From assembly GCF_036323735.1 (NCBI RefSeq), contig NC_086034.1, positions 30,779,939 through 30,843,938 of the forward strand: a stretch of 64,000 bases of DNA, written 5' to 3'. Under the pieces are notes generated by a model. The model was not told the DNA's origin. It was given only the letters and a program-made list of their open reading frames with translations, and did no database searches. The position numbers and the translations under genes are program-made. The DNA comes from Rattus norvegicus. Taxonomy: Eukaryota > Chordata > Mammalia > Rodentia > Muridae. Numbering within the stretch: position 1 is the first letter of the stretch; each line of letters opens with the position of its first letter. Below are positions 23,100-34,030 of this stretch, piece by piece.

Positions 23100-24100
23100 T
23101 CCCAGATTTCCACAGTTTGGATTTTCTAGTTTCTAGAATCCAACAGTCGATTCTATTTTCATTTTAAGGTCTCAAACTATTTTGTTGATTTCCTTTCACT
23201 GTATGTGATTTCATAGTTTTCTTTAAATAGGTTTATTCATTTTTGTCTTTAAGAACTTCTATCTTGTCCACAAAGGCTGTATTAAGGTCTTTGACTTGGG
23301 CTTTACCTGTGTTGTAATTCTCAGGGCCTGCTGAGGTTGGGTTTCTGGGCTGTGGTGGAGTATTGTATGGCATCTGTGTCTTGGCATCTGTGTTTGTGAC
23401 ATTTGTAATTCTAGGTGTCATTATCTTGTCTTGTGTTTGTTGGGTAGGTGTTGGTTGTTTGGTTGCTTTCTTGGTTTCTGCTGGCCATTCTCAGCCTTAG
23501 AATATTTGGTGGCTGTGCCTTGCATAGATGGGTTTCTACTGGGAATTCTCTCATTAGGGCTACTGGCTGTTACTAGTAAATTTGCTTCTAGGTATTGGGG
23601 GATGATACTTAGAAATTGAGATGGCTAGGAAGGGGTGTTGAGGGCATCCAAGGATGTGTGGAAACCATTCTATGACAATCTTCTTAGTGCCTTGGGCATA
23701 ATGACAAAAATTCAAGATAAAATGGAATTTGGAACTGGGATAACAAGAGTGGGAAAGAAGATTGGAGGTCAAGAGCTGTGATAGGATATGATCTGCTAGT
23801 GATAGGAAAGAGCAGAAATGGAGCCAGTAATAGGTGGTCTACTACATAGAAGGGAGTGAGTCTAACTGACTGGTTTTGGAAGAAAGGAAGGAAAGTTGAA
23901 AATATTAGGTTAGGCTACCTTTTTCCCTGTCCTGAGTGACCTGTAGGTTCTCAAGGAATTCCTGACAGAGGGGCAGCCTGGGATTAAGCATGAGGAAGGA
24001 AGGACATTTGGATGGGAAAATCTCTGTGACCTTCTGAAGATGGAAGAAGCAGGGAGGGCAGGCTGCATCAGGTGCCTTAATACAAACTGAGCACAAGACT
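23100..24100 (-). mobile_element. Old L1 (Lx-type), ORF1 N-terminal part and 5'UTR, antisense
   Basis: The minus-strand frame 23233-23421 reads ITNVTNTDAKT, then PTSAGPENYNTGKAQVKDLN and VDKIEVLKDKNE. This is the Lx-type ORF1 N-terminal region running into the coiled coil. 23422-24100 carries the promoter-side sequence ('gccttgcatagatgggtttc' and following). ORF1 is cut off about 60-100 codons in. It cannot encode a functional protein. Confidence 0.6.
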
Positions 24101-24104
24101 CGGA

Positions 24105-24312
24105 ATGAATTTGGAGGACAGGAGGATGAGCAAAAGGAGGAAGAGGAGGAAGAGGAAGAGGAGGAGTAAGAGGAGGAGAAGGAGGAAGAGGAGGAGGAAC
24201 AAGAAGAGGAGGAGAAGGAGGAGCAAGAAGAGGAGGAGAAGAAGGAGGAGGAGGAGAAGGAGGAGGTGGAGGAGGTGGAAGAGGTGGAGGAGGAGGAGGT
24301 GAAAGAAGAAGA
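24105..24312 (+). repeat. Purine-rich (GGA/GAA)n tract, about 200 bp
   Basis: Almost purely G and A on the plus strand, with only scattered single pyrimidines, built from GGA, GAA and GAGGA units. The Arg/Lys-rich frame on plus and the Leu/Phe-rich frame on minus are translations of this repeat, not genes. Confidence 0.95.
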
Positions 24313-25549
24313 AGTGGATGTCTGTAATTAGATTAAGTGTTTTCCAGGCCAGCCGTGTTCCCCAGGAATGCATAGTGGTGTGGTTTGCAGGTTTTACCAA
24401 CTGAAACCCTGATTTTATATATCTCTATATACATGAATTCTATTACAAAGAAATTTTTGTTCTTATCCACAAAACCATTGAAGAAAAAAATCTTCTCCTC
24501 AGCATTCATGCAGCAGTCATTTATAGTATATTTTGTGCCATTAATTTCTTTGTAATATTAGTTTGTCACCAATTAAACATTCTTCATAAATTTATCCTTA
24601 ACATTACTTCAGAAACATTGTTCAGGGTGATCTGCATTGCAGAAAGTTAAACTGTAAAATTAAATATTGATTATAGATGTTTTCTTCCAACTTTTGCTTG
24701 AATGTCTTATTCATCGCTATTCTGATTTCAATAAAACAAAATAACAAACAACTTTTCATATTTTGAAATCAAATGAATGACTCTAATATATGGTTTTGTA
24801 TTTCTTTCTGCCAATTCACCTGGAAGTTATTTTGAAAGAAGATACAAACCCTCTTCATTTTATTTTTAGTCAACTAAATTATTATCTTCATAGATAAATT
24901 ACTTAACAAGTGTACTCAAAAGATCTTCTGAATAATGTCATTTGACATGCTCTTTTTATCATGCACTCAGAATATATGGCTTCATCTTCTTACACAAGGT
25001 TTATGTTTGCTGGAACATTTCTCTTTTATTATTTAAATTTGAAATATTTTTACATGTTCAGTTTAAATTACCCATTAAGTCAAATGTAAAGTTTTTGTTG
25101 ACTCTCTTATGCACTGCAATTCTGAATAAAGTAGATTATTCTTGTCAGCTAGAATATTCTCTTCAGGATATCAATTTGTCTCCCTTTTAGGTCAGTCATC
25201 CACTCAGAAAATTAAAAAATCAAAAAATGCATAGATCCTCCCAAGCCCCTATCTTTTCCATTAGGAGATTTTAATATTTCATTTTACACATATTTCTCCC
25301 AGAAGTGAATTCTTTGTCCCTGGTTCCATTGATTCAGCTTAATATTTTTGCTTGCTTTAAAATTGATATATTTTTGTAGAAAATATTTTATGTGCATATT
25401 TCTTTATATTTATAAAATTGCTCCTGCTAATAAATATGTCAAAATATATTTCTATATTCTCTCATATGCACTACTCTGACCAAGGTTTTACATACATTTA
25501 ACAATTTTAGAAATACTTTAATTTTTGGTAAGGACTTTTAACTTTTACT
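24313..25549. other. Unassigned AT-rich sequence
   Basis: No recognised repeat. Short frames lack domains. Confidence 0.4.
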
Positions 25550-25745
25550 TATGTGTATTTTATGTCTATATGTGAACATGTGCCTGGAGGTACCCATGGA
25601 ATCACGATAAAGGTGCATGGAGGTCCACAGTGAGATTGAGTTTTAAGTGTTTGTTGGATCCCCATCTTGAGTGCAAAGACTTGAACTCACAAGCTTTGCA
25701 GGAGTATGATATGAGTTTAACCTTGGAACCTTCCTCTCTAGTCAT
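25550..25745 (-). mobile_element. B3-type SINE, antisense
   Basis: 'gtgcctggaggtacccatgg', 'gcatggaggtccacag', 'tgttggatccccatcttgag', 'gacttgaactcacaag' and 'ctctctagtcattaa' match the reverse complement of the B3/B2 body in order. Confidence 0.6.
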
Positions 25746-25784
25746 TAATAGGCATCTTTGAACGTCTAGTGTTTTAAACAATCT

Positions 25785-26010
25785 TTTTTTTCATTAATTA
25801 ATCTATGTATTTACTTTACGTTCTACTGGCAGCTTCCCCTCCATTCCCCCTCTCCCAATCAGTCCTTCTCCATTTCCCTCCCTCCATGTCTCCCTCACTT
25901 TCTCTTCAGAGAATAGTAGTCCTCCCATGGATATCCACGCGCCTTTGCATATCAAGTGGTGGTACATCTTCTCCTATTGAGGCTAGACAATGCAGTAACA
26001 GACAAAACTT
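25785..26010 (-). mobile_element. L1/Lx 3' end, antisense
   Basis: Oligo-T, then 'tatgtatttactttacgttc', a C-rich stretch (25835-25880), and 'ctcccatggatatccacgcg'. This is the reverse complement of a rodent L1 3' terminus. It abuts an Lx 3'UTR in the opposite orientation. Confidence 0.65.
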
Positions 26011-26197
26011 TAGACCTTGAATTTGTCCTGCCTACCAGATGGGCTGGGATAAAGATGGCGTAGAAACTGAGGAACTGGCTAATCAACGAATATCTCAACT
26101 TGAGATCACCACACAAGAGAGTCAACCCCTGATACTATTAATATTCTGCTATACTTTAGATAGTACCCTAGCAAAACTGTTCTCTGAGATGCTTTAC

Positions 26198-26572
26198 TGT
26201 AGAGGGCCGCAATAACATGCGCCACCACTAGATGGCGCTGGCTTCCACTGCGCCCCACGTGGAAGGCCAGGATAGACTCTGCCATTGCAAGATGGCGCCA
26301 GCCTTCGCCCCACCAGACGGCCCCCTTTCAGGAAGTTAACTGTGCGCATGTGCAAGAGTGCCTTCGTGCCAGGTCTTTGCCCACTCCGGGGCGTGCCTTA
26401 TGAGATCATGGGTAACAACCAATCAGGTGTGGGTGTTCTGCACTAGGGTTTTATAAGCGCGCCATGTTGGCGCGGCGTGGCTTTTTCCTCTTCTAAGATT
26501 AATAAAGTGGTCACAGTAAGGATTTCTAAATGTCCGCGTGCTTCTTGCCGGCGAAAAGTCGCGCGCAGGATA
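26198..26572 (+). mobile_element. Solo ERV LTR, IAP-like/ERVK type, CpG-rich
   Basis: A 375-bp block starting TGTAGAGGGCCGC with a 6-bp target duplication CTTTAC at 26192-26197 and 26573-26578. Six-bp TSDs fit class II (ERVK/IAP-like) insertion. Plus-strand promoter features are two ATGGCGC motifs, CACGTG at about 26258, GCGCATGTGC at about 26344, CCAAT, a TATA box and AATAAA. There is no internal proviral sequence, so LTR-LTR recombination probably removed it. The 3' terminus reads GGATA, not the canonical CA. CpG density is far above the surroundings. Confidence 0.85.
26419..26457 (+). promoter_or_regulatory. LTR core promoter: CCAAT and TATA boxes
   Basis: CCAAT at 26419-26423 and TTTATAAG at 26450-26457 are spaced as in a retroviral U3. 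AATAAA at 26501-26506 gives the poly-A signal of the short R region. Whether the promoter is still active cannot be read from sequence. Confidence 0.75.
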
Positions 26573-26889
26573 CTTTACCCAGTATCTGAGGGAAACTGAT
26601 GCAGAAACCTACAGCCAATTATTAGGTAGAGTTTGGAAAATCTTGTGGAAGAAAAGGAGGAAGTACTGAAGTAACTGGAGAGGCCAAGGACACCATGTGG
26701 AAACATACAGAATCAACTAACCTGACTCCATAGCTATTCACAGAGTCTGAGCATGCATGGGACAGATCTGGATGCCCTATACATAGGTAATAGATGTGCT
26801 GTTTGGTTTTTATATGAGACCCTTAACAACTGGAACAGGGGCTATCTATGACTCAGTTGGCTGCCTTAAAGTAGACAATCTTATCACCC

Positions 26890-27280
26890 AAAGTTAATGT
26901 AATGTTCAGGTTTGTGGATAATCTTGGTGTACCCAGGAAGGTGGAACATCAGTTGAAGAATTTCTCCCATGAAACAGCTTGTGGGCATGTCAGTGTGCCA
27001 TCTTTTTGATTATCAGTAGATATCAGCTTATTTCACTATTGGCTGCTTGGCAGGTGGGATGGACTGTGTAATGAATATAGCTGAATGTGAGTCCCATAGC
27101 CAATAAATGTTGCTTCTCCAACACTTTCTTGCTTCAGTTTCCTATATCAAGGTTTGTGCCTTGTTATTCTCTTATGGGGGACTGCAACATTTAAACTAAA
27201 TAAACCTTTCCTCCCTAAAATTGCTTTCAGTCATACAGTGTTTACCATAGCAATAAAGAAGCAAACTAGAACAGATAATG
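26890..27280 (+). mobile_element. Rodent medium-reiterated repeat, possibly hAT-type DNA element
   Basis: 'gaacatcagttgaagaattt', 'ctcccatgaaacagcttg' and 'ggatggactgtgtaatgaat', ending with 'aaataaacctttcctcccta' and 'catagcaataaagaagcaaa', follow a common rodent repeat. A second copy in reverse lies at 29335-29600. The superfamily assignment is a guess. Confidence 0.45.
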
Positions 27281-28529
27281 ACAATTAAATTAGCATATAC
27301 TTGATTGCTATATATTCCAAAAAAGTCTTTGCTAATATTTCTTTCCACAGTCTTATTATGAGTCTGTGATTCCTTTCATATGACATTAAAAACTGGTAGA
27401 TTAAAATAAACAGAAAGTACATTAGTGGTTTGCTACAAATAGGGTATGGTAGATAGCCCTGAATAATAGGGGATTGAGAGTTAAGAACAAGGATTCCTAT
27501 GGGAGAAGATACAAAGCCTAACTTTGCAGCCAAAGAAAACCATTACAAAAATCCTTAACTTGTCAGAATACAAAGAATAACTCACTGTGTGCTGTCCAGT
27601 ACCCATTAATACATCTATAACAGAAGCCCTACTCCTATGGCTCACAGTACATCATCTAATGGACCATGAGACTATACAAGACAGAAGACAAGTATGTATG
27701 ACTGAACATACGTACTAATGAAATTTTAAGCATATGGTGCTCTAAACAAGATTTGTACAATGATAAAAGCAGTTGACATGCAATGTGGATGGAGGAAATC
27801 ATACAAAGTCAACGTCTAAAAGAAGAGATACATTTGTATTTAATAGCTTGTGCAGAGATGAACTCTCTGAAAGGTTATCCAATATCAGCTCCTCAGCCCT
27901 TAACACACAGATATATAGTAGCAACACAAAAGAGACTCTTTGAAAGATACATGCATTTAGAAAGACATCATAAGTTCGATGAATGTTGAGAAACACTGGA
28001 AGCTTAGGAAGGGGAGAAAGTCTAGTGGGAATGACATAAATTCAATCTTAAGTATAAAATTATCAAAATTAAAGGAGACAATAAAGGTCTAAAATGGGCT
28101 GCAGAAAGTTTATGAACATTAATGGATAAACTAAAACCTACTGGTGTGCACATTTAATGAGCAAGTGACATTGTATGAAACAGGTTTTTAATTTTCTCTG
28201 TCAAAATTTCAATTCCTACCCTACTTAAATCAAAAACAAATGATTGTAATCATTGTTTCATCACATTTATTTTTATTTCCTCACTCCATTTGGAGAGCCA
28301 CCAAGAGTAAGGCGAACAATAAAGTCAGTCTTAGTTGGTAAGATTTTTAGAGCATTCAGAGTCAGGATCGGCTACACTATAAAAAAGAAGTCATCATGAC
28401 AGCAAAATTTCAGCAATTTTCCAATCAGAATTAGAAGTACAACTGGAAAAAAAGCTGATGATTAATTATAGGAAGTGGTATTGATGAAAGGACAGAAAGA
28501 GAAGCTATGGGATATCTATCAGTTTGTCA
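27281..28529. other. Unassigned; old repeat-like stretch at about 27600-28060
   Basis: 27600-28060 ('tcagctcctcagcccttaac', 'cacagatatatagtagcaac', 'agagactctttgaaagatac') matches the word order of a widespread old rodent repeat whose name I cannot settle. It may be an old LINE 3'UTR. The rest shows nothing recognisable. Confidence 0.35.
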
Positions 28530-29075
28530 ATTTTCAAATGCTGAAGTTAGACACAGAGAAAGATACTCTGCTGTATATGTATACTCTGTTGGGATATGCT
28601 GCCTGGTTGGTGGTCTAGTGTCTAAGAGATCGCAGGGGTCCAGGTTACTTGTCCTGGACCAAAAAGCAGCTGAACTAGCACCAACCAACAGACAGAAGCT
28701 GGTGACGCCTGTGGTTGAGTTATGGAAAAGCTGGAAGAAGCTGAGGAGGAGGGTGACCCTATAGGAAGACCAGAAGTCTCGAGTAACCTAGACCCCCGAG
28801 ATCTCTCAGTCACTGGACCACCAACCAGGCAGCCTACCCCAACTGATATGAGGCTCCCGACACATATATAGCAGAGGACTGCAGGGTCCAGACTCAGAGA
28901 AGATGCTCCTAACCCCCAAGAGTCTTGAGGCCCCAGGGAGTGGAAAGGTCTGATGGGGTGGGGCTGCCGGTGGGGACATCCTCTTGGAGATGGAGTGGGG
29001 TAGGCCAAGAGGTGTGGGATATGGAACAGGGTGAACCTGGAGGGGGATATAGTCTGGACTGTAAAAAAAAATAAT
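28530..29075 (+). mobile_element. Lx-type L1 3'UTR with A-rich tail
   Basis: 'gttaggggga'-like tails are absent, but 'taggaagaccagaagtctcg', 'agtcactggaccaccaacca', 'gacacatatatagcagagga' and 'gccccagggagtggaaaggt' follow L1 3'UTR order. The copy ends in 'ggactgtaaaaaaaaataat'. Frames of 85-128 codons on both strands are products of its higher GC content. Confidence 0.75.
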
Positions 29076-29334
29076 TAAATATTTAAAAAAGTTAATAAAT
29101 ATATATTTTAACTCTAATGAGTCATTCATTTGATTTTAATTACTACTAACTGTTTATATTTATAAGTACAAACTAAATGAGTTCATTGGTTAATTAGGTG
29201 CAATGATTCTGAACATTTGCCATAGGAAATATAATTTTATCTCACCAGAAGTGTGATCTTTAAAATATTAGTCTATTATTTTCTAATAGAATCAACCCTT
29301 CTCATCTACTCATGCCACTTTCAATGAAAGGTGA

Positions 29335-29600
29335 TTATATTAGGTACATTGCCTGTTTCTGTGATAAAATACCCTAACAAAAAAATACTTATTTTTTCCA
29401 CAATATAAAGGTACAGTGCATGGAGGAAGAGATTTGAAGAAGTAGTCACATTGTATTCACAGAGACAGAGTAATAAGAGTTTGTTTCTTCTTATCCATCT
29501 AAGATCCCAGCCCATGGAATGGTGTTACATTTAAGTTGGGTCTTTCCAGGTCAATTAATTCATATAATAATCTCCTTTCAGACATGCTGAGATGCAGTGC
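29335..29600 (-). mobile_element. Same rodent repeat family as 26890-27280, antisense
   Basis: 'gtttctgtgataaaataccc', 'gtacagtgcatggaggaaga', 'cccagcccatggaatggtgt', 'gttgggtctttccaggtcaa' and 'tcctttcagacatgctgaga' read as the reverse complement of the family seen at 26.9-27.3 kb. Confidence 0.45.
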
Positions 29601-30500
29601 TGTAATTAATTCTAGATACTGACATGTTAACAGTCAGTATTTACTACCACAGAAGACTGTGTGTGTCTGTCTATCTGTGTGTTTGTATGCGTGTGGTATC
29701 AGTGTTTGTGTGGACAATGTGTCTATTTATCAATATTATCTTAATTCCCATACCCCTCCCACATACACAGTGCAGCATTTTCTTACTCCACATTGGCTTC
29801 CATCTATCCAGGATCAGCACCTCTTTTAGAAAATCATGGCATTGTAGAATGAGTCACAGAAAACCTGAATAGCTTTCTTGTGAATGACATATAATAAGCA
29901 AGGTATATGCAAAACTATCACGTGTCAAGGTCAAATGAGCAGTGAATATCTAAATAACCTATAATTTTTTAACAAGTCATGTACCAATAGACAAGAGAAC
30001 TACTTGCTAAATTTCAAAAAACCATTTAGTGTGTTGTGGTTTTCTGTTGTTATTAGAACTTCATTTTTTTTCCTGAACAAAATGTTTTGGAGAAGTTGTG
30101 ACTACTTACTCTTTCTAAGTCTTTGGAAGGGTCTATTATGTCTTGTAAACAATATGTGGGCTGAAATTGAAAAAAAAAGAACCAAAAGATCATCATGTTC
30201 TTTTGAACCAATTATATTTTTTTAAAAAATTAAATGGGAAAATATCACAGTAAAAATACAACTTTAGCAAAACAATTTAGGGAAGAAAAAGCAGAAGGTG
30301 ATGATGAAAGTCAACATTCCACCTTGGTCACTACAGTGAGACCCTTTGGCTATATGCTGCAAAATTATTATATAGTTTAACTATATATTCAGGGTTATCA
30401 TACCGCAGACAGTCAGGTCAGTCCAGTTCATTTATATTCATGTAGTATACAGTAAGAAAATTACTACCTTTTCTCTTACAGAGGCTGAAGTGTGATAATA
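29601..30500. other. Unassigned AT-rich sequence
   Basis: No recognised element before the Gapdh pseudogene. Confidence 0.4.
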
Positions 30501-30516
30501 AATATCTAACATTTTC

Positions 30517-31716
30517 TTTGAGGTGGGTGCAATAAACTTTATTGATGGTATTCAGGAGAGTAGGGAGGGCTCCCTAGGCACCTCCTGTTATTATGGGAAT
30601 CTGGGATGGAAATTGTGAGGGAGATGCTCAGCGTTGGGGGCCAAGTTGGGATGGGGACTCCTCAGCAACTGAGGGACTCTCCCTTGATCTCAGGGTCTTT
30701 GCTGTGTAGTCCAATGTTTCTTATTCCTTGGAGGCCATGTAAGACATGAGGTCCACCACCCTGCTGCTGTAGCCATATTCATAGTCCTATGAGGTAATGA
30801 GCTTCATAAAGTTGTTATTGAGAGCAATGCCAGCCCCAGCATCAAAAGTGGGAGAGTGGAAGTTGCAGGAGATAACCTAGTCCTCAGTGTAATCCAGGAT
30901 GCCCTTTAGTGGGCCCTCAGATGACTGCTTCACCAACTTCTTGATGTCATTATGCTTAGCAGGTTTCTCCAGGCCACATGCCAGATCCACAATGGATACG
31001 TTGGGGGTAGGAACCTGGAAGGCCATGCCAGTGAGCTTCCCATTCAGTTCTGGGATGACCTTACCCACAGCCTTGTCTGCACCAGTGGATATAGGGATGA
31101 TGTTCTAGGCTGCTCCACAGCCATCATGCTACAGCTTTCCAGAGGGACCATCCACAGTCTTCTGAGGGGCATGGACTGTGGTCATGGATGACCTTGTCCA
31201 TGGGGCTAAGTGGTGGTAGTGCAGGATGCATTGCTGGCAATCTTGAGTGAGTTATCATATTCTCATGGTTCACACCCATCACAAACATGGGGGCATTGGC
31301 TGACGGGGCAGAGATAATGACCCTCTAGGACCTACCCTTCAAGTCAGTGGTGAAGATGCTCGTAGACTCCACGACATACTCAACACTGGCATCACTCCAT
31401 TTGATGTTAGTGGGATCTTGCTCCTGGAAGATGGTGATGGGCTTCTCGTTGATGACAAGTTTCCCATTCTCAGCCTTGACTGTGCTGTTGAATTTGCCAT
31501 GGGTAGAGCCTTACTGGAACATGTAGATCAGGTAGTTGAGGTCAATGAAAGGGTCATTGATGGCAACAATCTCCACTTTGCCAGATGCTGAGAAGGCAGT
31601 TCTGGTAACAAGGTACCCAATGTAGCGAAATCCATTCACACTGACCTTCACCATTTTGTGTATGGCACTACACAAGAAGATGTGATTGTCTCTAGAACAG
31701 GGAGGAGCAGAGAGCC
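30517..31716 (-). pseudogene. Gapdh processed pseudogene, full length
   Basis: The minus strand carries an intronless copy of the whole Gapdh mRNA. The 5'UTR begins near 31716 ('ctctgctcctccctgttcta'), the start codon is at 31652-31654 (MVKVSVNGF-like), and the 3'UTR ends past AATAAA (30538-30543) in a short A-rich tail. GAPDH is the NAD-dependent glycolytic dehydrogenase of about 333 residues. The best-preserved frame (30877-31068) reads MGKVIPELNGKLTGMAFQVP followed by NVSIVDLACGLEKPAK. The sequence around the catalytic cysteine (ASCTT) survives at about 31215-31235. Stops and indels elsewhere break the frame. Flanking repeats AATATCTAACATTTT (30501-30515) and AATACCTAACTTTTT (31717-31731) look like an aged TSD from L1-mediated retroposition. 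No coding function is expected. Confidence 0.95.
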
Positions 31717-31731
31717 AATACCTAACTTTTT

Positions 31732-33808
31732 AAGAGCCACTGTTGCTCTTTTTAGCATACGGTCTGTCATAATAAACACCACAAGAAACTATTTACATTC
31801 AAAAGAAATTTCAGCCATGGAATGGCCATTGGTCACTAGTTGACTAAAGTAGCTCTTTTATAGTCAGAATGACAAATAGGTTTTTATTTATGATTTAATT
31901 TTCCGTTCCATGTTAAAATAAATGACATATTTCATAGACCATATATAACAATGTGCTTCTATACTGTGGGTTTTTCTAACTCTCTACACTGAATATGTGA
32001 GTTTTGCCCTTGATCTTCCTCCACTGGCTATGAAGCAATGGCTGATTCATTCTGTAAATAGAATTTTTAAGTGGCATCTAGAAAAAAAATCAGAGAACAA
32101 ACAGAGCTGAACAAATTAGCAATCATGATTAGATTAAATGAGCACTAAATTTTGATAAATGCATGCTCAATTCATAGTTTCCTTTCTTTGGAAGTATTAG
32201 GATGGTAAGGAACACATTTTCTTTGACAGATCATTCACTTCTAGATGTACATTCTAGTAGTTGGCTCTTGTCCACACAAAGTGCATACTTTTGTATATTA
32301 AAACATGACTCATATTTTGAATAATCAGTCAAATTTAAAGTATATAAATATAGCTATATTCAAACTAATTTTTACATGAAGGTAAATTTGACAAGGAATT
32401 CATAAAGGGGTTGACCAATTTTTCCTATGAAGTGTATATTAGGATGTAAGGATTTGTATCTGAATTTTATTCAGTTTCTAATGAGCTGACTAAACAAAAT
32501 AGAGATTATTTTAGTGTCTATTAATTTTGTCATCCTATTTCTGTTTCCTTTGCATCAAAGCACACAGTAAATTCCTTTAGAATCTATGGTTTTGTTTGTT
32601 TTTTCAATTCTTCATGTAAGCTGATAAAATTAAATTTCCAAAGAATTAAGAAATAAAGTGAATGATTGTATGGCATTAAGTGTGAGGTGTAGAATGCAGA
32701 ATGTACATATCAAGTTTATCTGGAACTATGCATTTTGAAATTTTGTTTGATATTTTACCTATATTTTGTAAGACCCTTCTATAGTGTAGAGAGATTATTT
32801 TAGAACTTTGGGGAAATTAACTAGTTTGTAGAAATGGAGACAGTCATGTAACTTTTACTGTTTTTTGTTTCTTTTGTAATCTTTGACTTAAAGATTTAGT
32901 GGACGTGAGTACCTTAAAGAAAATAATTTTAATATATGTTTTAAAAAACCAAACACTGTATCAGTCAAATTATTTAAAAATGAAAGAAAGGAAATGGAAT
33001 ATAGCTGGAGGAATGTAGAGATTCTAGAAAGGAATTTCACTGGTAAAGGAGAAAAGTTCATGTGCCTGTAGTTAAACTAAACTTATTATTACAGTTTTGA
33101 AGCCTTTAGGAAGTCTTGGCTATTTCTTTTGAGATGTTTATGAGATGGGTGATGTCTCCCATCTACCCATCATTTCTAAGAATGCAAGCAGTAGAATGAT
33201 GATAGGTTCATACAGAAGAGAATGAGCTGAGAATACTGGCATCTGGGTGATTAGTTAAATTGTGTCTTGATGAGCGATCAGTGGTGCATTTAGCTGTTAG
33301 ACTTTTTGTTTTAAAGGGATCATGAGAAATCAAGTAAAGACCTCAAATTACAACTCATTAACAAGTACTTTAGGATGGAAATCTAGGCCATTACACTTGT
33401 TAATAAAATTTTTCATGAGCAAAGGGTGCATAGGAAGCCTATAGGAGAATAACTTCTTTCCTACTTAAAAAGATTTTGTAAGCTGCATTGCTATTCCTAG
33501 ATCTGCGTTATTTAGCAAGGGGAGATGTATTGTTTAAATTTTAGGAGCCATGCTGCTAGACAGTATATGAAGCTATTGTGAAATACTATTTCTTCCTGGC
33601 AGGAATTTTGATTTGGAGTTTTACAATTGTTCATCTGTCTTTATGCGACAGCATAATTTATTAGGACACCGAGACTGTAGAGTGTTGTCATATATGGCAT
33701 ATGTTTTATGTATGTAATACATATGAAGCAGTAAAACCTCTAAAGATTAGTTGTTTACAAAGACGATATCTCCCTGTTTCTAAAGATTTAAAAATATATA
33801 TTTTGCCT
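31732..33808. other. Long unassigned AT-rich stretch
   Basis: About 2 kb with no transposable element I can name and no coding signal. It is a candidate for unique ancestral sequence. Confidence 0.4.
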
Positions 33809-33840
33809 CACACACACACACATACGTGTGTGTGTGTGTA
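33809..33840. repeat. (CA)n-TACG-(TG)n inverted repeat
   Basis: A CA run passes through CATACG into a TG run, forming a near-perfect palindrome of about 28 bp that could extrude a hairpin. Confidence 0.8.
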
Positions 33841-34030
33841 TGCCTTATTGCCTGAATGTGTAACACACGTGTACCAGTGCCTAATGAGTACAAATGAATG
33901 TACCATATCTCCTAGAACAAAAGTTATGACAGTAGTGAGCTGTTCAACATTGGTACTGGGAAACAAACTCAGGTCAGTGCACGAGAAGAACATGGTATCA
34001 TTTTCAGAACCATCTCCTCTGCCCCAAGGC
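33841..34030 (-). mobile_element. Diverged B3-like SINE, antisense
   Basis: 'cctgaatgtgtaacacacgt', 'gtactgggaaacaaactcag' and 'catctcctctgcccc' loosely follow reverse-complement B3, with the (TG)n at its 3' side. It is weakly conserved. Confidence 0.4.

Larger units (their letters stand above)
26046..26880 (+). mobile_element. Lx-type L1 3'UTR split by a solo LTR
   Basis: 26046-26197 ends with 'cctgatactattaatattct' and 'agcaaaactgttctctgaga', matching the Lx 3'UTR at about 56960-57025. Homology resumes at 26573 with 'ctgatgcagaaacctacagc', then 'gaggccaaggacacc', 'catgcatgggacagatctgg' and 'aacaactggaacaggggcta'. The interruption is the LTR at 26198-26572. Confidence 0.8.

Noticed and set aside
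24077..24400. 107-codon Leu-rich (minus) and 65-codon Arg/Lys-rich (plus) frames
   Set aside because: They are translations of the GGA/GAA purine tract, with no complexity or domain.
28622..29129. Frames of 107-128 codons on the minus strand
   Set aside because: They lie antisense to an Lx 3'UTR, with similar frames on the other strand caused by locally high GC.
30877..31191. Overlapping frames suggesting a GAPDH coding gene
   Set aside because: There are no introns, the frame is broken on both sides, and TSD-like flanks are present, so it is a processed pseudogene.
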